A stretch of DNA of 10,261 nucleotides from Planctomycetota bacterium (GTDB taxonomy: Bacteria > Planctomycetota > Phycisphaerae > WQYP01), in the NCBI GenBank assembly GCA_023489375.1, contig JAMDCX010000004.1:1-10261 (forward strand), written 5' to 3'. Below, one piece after another: positions 5,722 through 10,261 of this stretch (positions are counted from its first letter, which is position 1; every line of letters starts with the position of its first letter). Under the pieces are notes generated by a model that saw only the letters and a program-made list of their open reading frames with translations, did no database searches and had not been told where the DNA came from. The translations under genes were made by a program, and so were the position numbers.

Positions 5722-7656
5722 ATGACGCTTAAACAATTCGTCTCCATGATGGCGTTGGTGGCCGTAACATTGTCTCTGGTGGCGGTAAACACCGTACGGG
5801 GTTCCATGCCCATTCAGCAGGGTTCTCCGGCTGATATACCCGCCGGTCATCCGGAAATAGGCCCCGGCTCCCCGCAGGTTAATCCCATTCCCAGCATGAA
5901 ACTCATGCGGCGCACCGCAGCGATCCAAAATCAGAATCGCACCATTTTCAAAAAAGATATTAATCTTGTGCCACTGCGCATCCTGGCGGTACAAAATAAT
6001 GATCAGGTCAAAACACTGGCCAGCTGGGCTTCGGAAACGGTTCAGGCAATCTGCGGTTTTGACAGTATTCATGGGCAGGACCCGCTCTATACGGTAATGG
6101 ATATGGCGTTTCGCCCCCAGGCGTGGGATAACCGTAATTGTATTTTTGTTGAAACTGTACCGATTCGCGAGCAACTCGGTACGTTAGTTTCCAAGGCTCA
6201 GGCTAAACGCATTCTGCAGCAGGGTACAGTCAGTCCTGATTTTCTGGCCCGTGCCGACGTGCATAATCTGCTGGTAAAAATCAGCTCCACCGCCGCCTTA
6301 AGCTCCGGGGTCGCCGAAGTGAGCCGGGCTTTGGAAACCTTTCAAAATCTTGGCGACGCCATGAAATTTGTGCCGCCGGCTGTGGGCTCTAAAACCACAG
6401 ATTGGATCCGGCCGCTGGAGCTGCTGCCGAATACCGGCGCGGTAGTTCGAAAAATTTTGAAAATGAACGCTCATATCAAGCCTGTTGCCGGTTATGCCCG
6501 ACAGCAGGCATTAAGTGTCGTACTGGGATTTATTTCGCTGGGGCAGGGGTGGCAGGACAACAACGTCGCTGAAGCCAATCAAGGAATTCAAGTCCTGGCC
6601 AAAATTCTGCCGACTATCAATCCGAAGGTTTATCCTTCGTATCTGAAGCGTCTGGTGGAATTGTGGTACGACCGGTTGTTTGATGGCACCCTTGTGGGCG
6701 TATTTTTGTACTTCATCGCGCTGACTCTCTTCGTCATTGCCGCCGTTGGAGCGGTGCCCGCGGTGCGTAAGCCGGCTCTGGTATTTTTCACCGCCGCGGT
6801 TGCGGTTCAGGCACTGTTCATGGGTGTGCGGTGGTGGCTGGCCGGGAGAATTCCAATCCAGAATGAATTTGAAAGTGTGCTGGGATCAGCCTTTGCGGGA
6901 TGTGTCATCGGGCTGATTTTAGAATACTGGAAGAAGAACAATCTCTTCGGTCTGGCGATGAGCTTTGTTGGATTTTTAGCCATGACCGCCTGCTTTGTCG
7001 TGCCATTTGTTCTGGGAGCCAATATTGGGGCCAACATCGGGCGGGTCGATGGTGTGCTGAACACCTATTGGCTTTACATTCATGTGAATACCGTTATCAG
7101 CAGTTACGCCTTAATTGCGGCGAGCTTCTGTCTGGGAGTATTGTATCTGCTGATGAAGTTATACTATCACCTGAATCCTGGCGGCGGCCCGGGTCTTGGC
7201 GGTGGGACAGGAACAGGTATGACCATGGCCAGTGGTATTGGTTCCTCACTGGTCGCGGGCCAAATGGGAGATTTCGCGTCACCACGGCACCCCACAACGA
7301 CCACGACCGCCGCGGCAGCGGATTTAGCGGTGCGCCGCCACAAATTCCTGCTCCAGCTGGATGCCGCCAATATCGTTATTTTGCAAATGGGTTTCTGGTT
7401 TCTTGGTTCCGGCATTATTTTTGGTGCGGTCTGGGCTGATTTCAGTTGGGGCCGCCCGTGGGAATGGGATCCCAAGGAAACCTTTGCGTTGGTTACCTGG
7501 CTGGTTTATCTGATTATCGTGCATCTGCGTTTTGTCACGCCCAAATATCGGCCGGACTGGACGGCGTGGCTTTCCGTACTGGGTTTTGGAGTCATGATGT
7601 TCAACTGGATCGGGGTAAACTTTTTCTATGTCGGCCTGCACAGCTACGCCACATAA
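5722..7656 (+). CDS. ccsA: CcsA/ResC-type cytochrome c assembly protein with long N-terminal extracytoplasmic domain
   Basis: CcsA is the heme-handling membrane subunit of System II. From the ATG at 5722, preceded by GAGG 7 bases upstream, it has 644 residues; a TTG at 5698 would add 8. Residues 1-28 form a signal or anchor segment. About 290 extracytoplasmic residues follow, including LAVQNNDQVKTLASWASE and GQDPLYTVMDMAF. From memory this region resembles the PVQxxGRIKPLDT-type domain of fused CcsBA proteins. Eight membrane segments begin near 322. Family hallmarks are GRIPIQNEFES (N381, E384, S385), H454 in YIHVNTV, the tryptophan-rich WGRPWEWDPKE at 576-586 and the C-terminal GLHSYAT (H640). 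A low-complexity Gly/Thr/Ala insert (about 486-533) separates two membrane helices. Normal CcsA proteins are about 300-400 residues, so the extra length is the N-terminal domain plus this insert. Confidence 0.92.
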   Translation: MTLKQFVSMMALVAVTLSLVAVNTVRGSMPIQQGSPADIPAGHPEIGPGSPQVNPIPSMKLMRRTAAIQNQNRTIFKKDINLVPLRILAVQNNDQVKTLASWASETVQAICGFDSIHGQDPLYTVMDMAFRPQAWDNRNCIFVETVPIREQLGTLVSKAQAKRILQQGTVSPDFLARADVHNLLVKISSTAALSSGVAEVSRALETFQNLGDAMKFVPPAVGSKTTDWIRPLELLPNTGAVVRKILKMNAHIKPVAGYARQQALSVVLGFISLGQGWQDNNVAEANQGIQVLAKILPTINPKVYPSYLKRLVELWYDRLFDGTLVGVFLYFIALTLFVIAAVGAVPAVRKPALVFFTAAVAVQALFMGVRWWLAGRIPIQNEFESVLGSAFAGCVIGLILEYWKKNNLFGLAMSFVGFLAMTACFVVPFVLGANIGANIGRVDGVLNTYWLYIHVNTVISSYALIAASFCLGVLYLLMKLYYHLNPGGGPGLGGGTGTGMTMASGIGSSLVAGQMGDFASPRHPTTTTTAAAADLAVRRHKFLLQLDAANIVILQMGFWFLGSGIIFGAVWADFSWGRPWEWDPKETFALVTWLVYLIIVHLRFVTPKYRPDWTAWLSVLGFGVMMFNWIGVNFFYVGLHSYAT

Positions 7657-7821
7657 CTTTTTTGCCGTGTTATCCCGGTACTATCCCATAATCTCTGCAC
7701 CCAGCCCGCGGTTTTACGCCCTTGCAGCAGGGTACAGACAAAAATTGTGGCATTCAAATCAATACCTGTCTCCAGAGCATCCATTGGCAATGCGGTACCA
7801 ACTGCTCTTTGGGGGGCAACG

Positions 7822-7838
7822 GCGGGCGAGACGCCCGC
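7822..7838. repeat. GC-rich hairpin in the ccsA-gmhA spacer
   Basis: GCGGGCG (7822-7828), loop AGA and CGCCCGC (7832-7838) form a perfect 7-bp stem. It follows GGGGGG and is followed by GATCC, with no T-run. Its stem-3-nt-stem form resembles the hairpins at 3212 and 9979, though the sequence differs. Confidence 0.5.
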
Positions 7839-7894
7839 GATCCTAAGTTATTTCTCTAATATGTAAACAAGTGACTGACTGTCGGGCTTTTGCC

Positions 7895-7917
7895 AAAAAC
7901 GTAAGGCCGCACCCTTA
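7895..7917 (-). terminator. Weak intrinsic terminator candidate after gmhA
   Basis: Read on the minus strand, TAAGG, a 6-nt loop and CCTTA (7917-7902) are followed by CG and TTTTT (7899-7895), about 50 nt past the gmhA stop. The stem is short and AT-ended, so termination strength would be low. Confidence 0.28.
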
Positions 7918-7966
7918 AGCAGACGACACCGGCCGATGCATCCGCTTGTGATACTGCATCCGAGTA

Positions 7967-8542
7967 TTAATCGCAGTATTTTTCCAGATATTCCAGAATC
8001 AGATGCAATACTACGTCATGGGCCTCCTGGATCGCGGCGCTGCGTTGGCTGTTGATCACTAAAGCCTGATCACAGTACGCCAGATTTCTGCCTCCGCCTT
8101 TGCCCAATAGCCCGATGGTTTTACCGCCGCGCTGCCGCATGGTTTGGCAGGCCCGAATAAGATTTTCACTATTGCCACTGCTGGAAAATACCACCAGTAC
8201 ATCGCCGCTCTGAGCAAACGCCTCCACTTGGCGCGAAAAGACACTGGCAAAATCCCAGTCGTTGGCAATACACGTTAATGCCGTCCCATCCGCCGCCAGG
8301 CACAGCGCCGGTAAAGCCCGCCGGTCCGGACGGCTGTACCGTCCTGTCAATTCCTCCGCCAAATGCAAGGCTCCGGCGGCAGAACCCCCATTACCCGCCG
8401 TCAGTAATTTTTTTCCACCCAGTAAAGCCGAGGTTACCATTTCGCATATCGTGGTGATGGTATCGAGTTGACCGGAAAGGTCTCCAATTACTTGTGCAGA
8501 ATCGGTTACACATTCCAGCATCCAGTGATGATTTTTCGACAT
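7967..8542 (-). CDS. gmhA: Phosphoheptose isomerase (sedoheptulose 7-phosphate isomerase)
   Basis: GmhA converts sedoheptulose 7-phosphate to D-glycero-D-manno-heptose 7-phosphate in the cytoplasm, the first committed step toward the heptoses of LPS core or other surface glycans. The 191-residue SIS-domain protein matches the family in length. GNGGSAAGALHLAEELTGRY spans 50-69, and the zinc/active-site set H60, E64, Q172 and H180 is complete. Also conserved are FSRQVEA (102-108) and the phosphate loop SSSGNS (120-125). The Asp commonly found in GGSAADAQHF is Gly57 here. GGAG lies 5 bases before the ATG at 8540-8542. The gene starts 27 bp after the aldo/keto reductase stop, so the two are probably co-transcribed. 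A related SIS protein such as DiaA is the main alternative; the intact H/E/Q/H set argues for GmhA. Confidence 0.88.
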   Translation of the reverse strand: MSKNHHWMLECVTDSAQVIGDLSGQLDTITTICEMVTSALLGGKKLLTAGNGGSAAGALHLAEELTGRYSRPDRRALPALCLAADGTALTCIANDWDFASVFSRQVEAFAQSGDVLVVFSSSGNSENLIRACQTMRQRGGKTIGLLGKGGGRNLAYCDQALVINSQRSAAIQEAHDVVLHLILEYLEKYCD

Positions 8543-8569
8543 ACACGCTCCATTAGACCATTATAAATG

Positions 8570-9445
8570 TCAGGCTGCCGCTCTGTTGAGTTCGGCCAGT
8601 TCTTCCGCTTTAAGCTGCAATTGGGCCGCCTGAGCCGAGTCTTCAATACTTTTAGTTCGGCTGGCACCGGGAATGGGAATCACCTGTGGCCCCCTGGTCA
8701 GTAACCAAGCCAGTACCACCTGATATACCGATACATGGTGTGACGCCGCGATACGCGCCAACAACGGCTCAAAAGTTCCCAGCGCCTTGGCGCCTCCAAT
8801 ACCATTAAGCGGACTCCACGCCAGAAAAGCCAGATTTCGTCTCTGGGCATATTGCAGAACGCCATCGGTTTCCGGTTGCCGATGTTGACGGGAATATTCG
8901 TTCTGCACACTGACAATATCCACAACCGCCTCTGCCGCCTCCAGTTCCATTACCGAAAAGTTGCTCACTCCGATGTGGCGGATTTTCCCTTCTTTCCGCA
9001 TTTGTTCGAGGCACCCCAGACTTTCCGCCAGCGGGTACTTCGGATCAATGCGGTGGTACTGGTACAGGTGAATCGCGTTGAGACGTAAATTCTTTAATGA
9101 GGCTTCACAGACCTTGCGCAGGTGTTGCGGTGAGCCGTCACGCTCCCAGCGCCCGCCGGGCCGTACCAATCCTCCCTTGGTTGAAATCACAATTCCATCA
9201 CGCCTGGAGGCCGGAAGTTCCGCCAGAGCTTTGCCGATCAGCCGCTCGTTATGCCCCGCTTCGGAATCATCCAGACAATAACTGTCGGCAGTATCAATAA
9301 GTGTAATGCCACAATCAATAGCGTGATGCAGTACGCCAATGGCCTCCGCCTCTGTAGGACGCCGGGCGGGTACCGACAACGGCATGGCCCCAAGACCTAT
9401 ACAACTGACCATCAAACCGCTTTTGCCCAGTTGACGTGTATACAT
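8570..9445 (-). CDS. Aldo/keto reductase, NAD(P)H-dependent
   Basis: This is a cytoplasmic TIM-barrel oxidoreductase of the aldo/keto reductase superfamily; the substrate cannot be told from sequence. From the ATG at 9443-9445 it has 291 residues. GGAGG sits 8 bases upstream, so I prefer it to a GTG five codons earlier at 9458-9460, which overlaps that ribosome site. The catalytic tetrad is complete: D51 and Y56 (IDTADSY), K90 (STKGG) and H131 (YQYHRID). GVSNF (159-163), SPLNG (211-215) and the cofactor-binding IPGASRTKSIEDS (258-270) are typical. Similar proteins are usually annotated as general-stress or oxidoreductase AKRs. It leads a probable two-gene operon with gmhA; a link to heptose metabolism is possible but nothing in the sequence shows it. 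Confidence 0.93.
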   Translation of the reverse strand: MYTRQLGKSGLMVSCIGLGAMPLSVPARRPTEAEAIGVLHHAIDCGITLIDTADSYCLDDSEAGHNERLIGKALAELPASRRDGIVISTKGGLVRPGGRWERDGSPQHLRKVCEASLKNLRLNAIHLYQYHRIDPKYPLAESLGCLEQMRKEGKIRHIGVSNFSVMELEAAEAVVDIVSVQNEYSRQHRQPETDGVLQYAQRRNLAFLAWSPLNGIGGAKALGTFEPLLARIAASHHVSVYQVVLAWLLTRGPQVIPIPGASRTKSIEDSAQAAQLQLKAEELAELNRAAA

Positions 9446-9492
9446 GATTGTAGCCTCCACAACTTAACTACCAACACCAGCAATCGTACCAT

Positions 9493-9498
9493 ATTATA
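9493..9498 (-). promoter_or_regulatory. Candidate -10 box for the aldo/keto reductase-gmhA operon
   Basis: The minus strand reads a perfect TATAAT within TTTTATAATATGG, about 48 bases before the preferred ATG, which would give a leader of about 40 nt containing GGAGG. The -35 region at 16-17 bp spacing is poor (TTCTGC or GTTCTG), so an activator or a different sigma factor is possible. Confidence 0.42.
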
Positions 9499-9756
9499 AA
9501 ATAACGCCAACCATGCAGAACACGCTCTCTTGGAGTATGACGTTTTTCGAATACCATCTTCCAATTGGAAATTATTACCGGCATCCCGGCGGCAATTAAC
9601 GTGCGCTGGATAGCGGAACGGATTATACGAAGATACAAATTGATGTTTAGCGTGCTTGTATCAACGGGGATGGAAGACAAAATCCAGAATCAACAGAAAA
9701 CATACCTCGGGGAATTTACCACCACGACACCATGACACAACGACTCGAGGATATAA

Positions 9757-9769
9757 CGTAACCGTTCAC
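9757..9769 (+). repeat. Solo copy of the GTAACCGTTCAC repeat
   Basis: CGTAACCGTTCAC matches the arms at 210-222 and 2147-2158, but no inverted partner is seen nearby. It may be a half-site or a decayed copy of the same dispersed family. Confidence 0.55.
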
Positions 9770-9881
9770 AGCCTGGCAGTCAATAGCACCCGCCATGCGC
9801 AATGAATAATGAGACGGCCTTATGGCCTTCATGAGTCGTTACGCTGCGCTACACTTAAAAGTGCAGGAGTTGCAATAGTTT

Positions 9882-9909
9882 TTTGCTCGTTATTTGTTGT
9901 TCGTTGTTA
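9882..9909 (+). repeat. Short degenerate GTTGTTC-type heptamer run
   Basis: In steps of seven the sequence reads TTTGCTC, GTTATTT, GTTGTTC, GTTGTTA. These are diverged relatives of the units in the main array 150 bp to the right, so this looks like an eroded outlier of the same repeat. Confidence 0.5.
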
Positions 9910-9978
9910 TTGATATATCACCTTTAATCGGTGGCGGGACCCGCGATCGCGGCTTTTTATCTACTGCAGCCCTGTTTA

Positions 9979-9997
9979 CCCCCGGCCAAGCCGGGGG
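9979..9997. repeat. GC-rich hairpin followed by ACTATGTG (second copy)
   Basis: CCCCCGGC (9979-9986), loop CAA and GCCGGGGG (9990-9997) form a perfect 8-bp stem, then ACTATGTGGG. The layout matches 3212-3237: stem, 3-nt A-rich loop, stem, CTATGTG. Confidence 0.6.
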
Positions 9998-10052
9998 ACT
10001 ATGTGGGTTCCTCCACAGTTCCAACTGCTCATCAAACTTCTTTATTCCAACC

Positions 10053-10261
10053 GTTGTTCGTTGCTCGTTGCTCGTTGTTCGTTGTTCGTTGTTCGTTGCT
10101 CGTTGGTCGTTGGTCGTTGGTCGTTGGTCGTTGGTCGTTGGTCGTTGGTCGTTGGTCGTTGGTCGTTGGTCGTTGGTCGTTGGTCGTTGGTCGTTGGTCG
10201 TTGGTCGTTGGTCGTTGGTCGTTGGTCGTTGGTCGTTGGTCGTTGGTCGTTGGTCGTTGGT
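10053..10261 (+). repeat. Heptanucleotide tandem array GTTGNTC, open at the right edge
   Basis: From 10053 the sequence is an unbroken 7-bp tandem repeat. The first seven units vary only at base 5 (T, C, C, T, T, T, C: GTTGTTC or GTTGCTC). From 10102 every unit is GTTGGTC: 22 full copies and 6 bases of the next before the window ends. There are no spacers, so it is not CRISPR. A 7-bp unit is out of step with codons, and no start or ribosome site is present. It resembles short tandemly repeated heptamers known from cyanobacterial spacers in form only. The true length is unknown. Confidence 0.95.

Larger units (their letters stand above)
7657..7966. other. Convergent spacer between ccsA and gmhA
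   Basis: This 310-bp stretch has no convincing gene. It holds the hairpin at 7822-7838 and a weak terminator-like hairpin at 7895-7917. TGCATCCG occurs twice, at 7937-7944 and 7955-7962. A minus-strand frame free of stops (about 7843 down to 7660) reads with plausible protein composition (for example ALETGIDLNATIFVCTLLQG) but has no good start or ribosome site. It may be decayed coding sequence or part of a dispersed repeat. Confidence 0.5.
9499..10052. other. Non-coding, repeat-rich region right of the aldo/keto reductase
   Basis: No gene is supported in this 554-bp stretch. It contains the GTAACCGTTCAC copy at 9758, a short CACTT-AA-AAGTG hairpin (9852-9863), degenerate heptamers (9882-9909), the palindrome CCGCGATCGCGG (9941-9952) followed by CTTTTTA, and the GC-rich hairpin at 9979. 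The palindrome plus T-run could be a weak plus-strand terminator, but no gene upstream needs one. Confidence 0.6.

Noticed and set aside
6215..6229. 15-bp exact match TGCAGCAGGGTACAG between ccsA (6215) and the spacer (7723)
   Set aside because: The match does not extend, the first copy is ordinary coding sequence, and one such match in 10 kb can occur by chance.
7628..7846. 72-codon plus-strand open frame overlapping the ccsA end
   Set aside because: It starts inside ccsA in another frame, runs through the hairpin at 7822, and has no ribosome site.
7928..7966. Possible tRNA-like or riboswitch-like structure near the gmhA 3' end
   Set aside because: Only an 8-bp direct repeat (TGCATCCG) is present; no cloverleaf or known aptamer motif can be drawn.
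9468..9680. 70-codon minus-strand open frame upstream of the aldo/keto reductase
   Set aside because: It covers the probable promoter of that gene, has no recognisable domain and no clear ribosome site.
10053..10261. CRISPR array or repetitive coding sequence at the right edge
   Set aside because: The units are contiguous with no spacers, and a 7-bp unit with no start codon or ribosome site gives no support for a protein.

Overview
The window comes from a Gram-negative bacterium: it holds lpxA (lipid A), gmhA (heptose for LPS core) and a System II (ResB/CcsA) cytochrome c assembly pair. The long extracytoplasmic domains on the two Ccs proteins, a group II intron remnant, moderate GC and many small palindromic repeats in the spacers would fit Planctomycetota (for example a Phycisphaerae-like lineage). 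That placement is inference with low to moderate confidence; no rRNA or other taxonomic marker is present.

Layout. Positions 1-207 hold the C-terminal part of a group II intron reverse transcriptase/maturase on the minus strand, 5'-truncated and abutting a 123-bp element bounded by inverted GTAACCGTTCAC-type repeats (209-331). Next come pgi (glucose-6-phosphate isomerase) and, upstream of it, lpxA, both on the minus strand. A second compact palindrome of the same repeat family lies between them and overlaps the lpxA stop codon. A spacer of about 620 bp then carries an operator-like palindrome next to lpxA, a long-range inverted repeat and a GC-rich hairpin. Two overlapping or nearly overlapping plus-strand genes follow, resB and ccsA. 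A 310-bp convergent spacer with another GC-rich hairpin separates them from a minus-strand pair, an aldo/keto reductase followed by gmhA. The last 600 bp are non-coding and repeat-rich. They contain a lone copy of the GTAACCGTTCAC motif, a hairpin resembling the one in the lpxA-resB spacer, and a 7-bp tandem repeat (GTTGNTC) that runs off the right edge.

How the genes fit together. LpxA starts lipid A synthesis, and GmhA makes the first heptose phosphate intermediate of the LPS core from sedoheptulose 7-phosphate. Pgi links fructose-6-P and glucose-6-P, so it can feed both central metabolism and envelope sugars. ResB and CcsA form the heme-handling cytochrome c synthase of System II. The aldo/keto reductase has an intact catalytic tetrad, but its substrate cannot be read from sequence.

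The gene content is ordinary. What deserves a second look is the spacer DNA: at least three dispersed palindromic repeat families, one of them sitting at gene 3' ends and at the break point of the intron remnant, and the heptamer array with a divergent edge and a homogeneous core. I found no convincing new multi-gene system.
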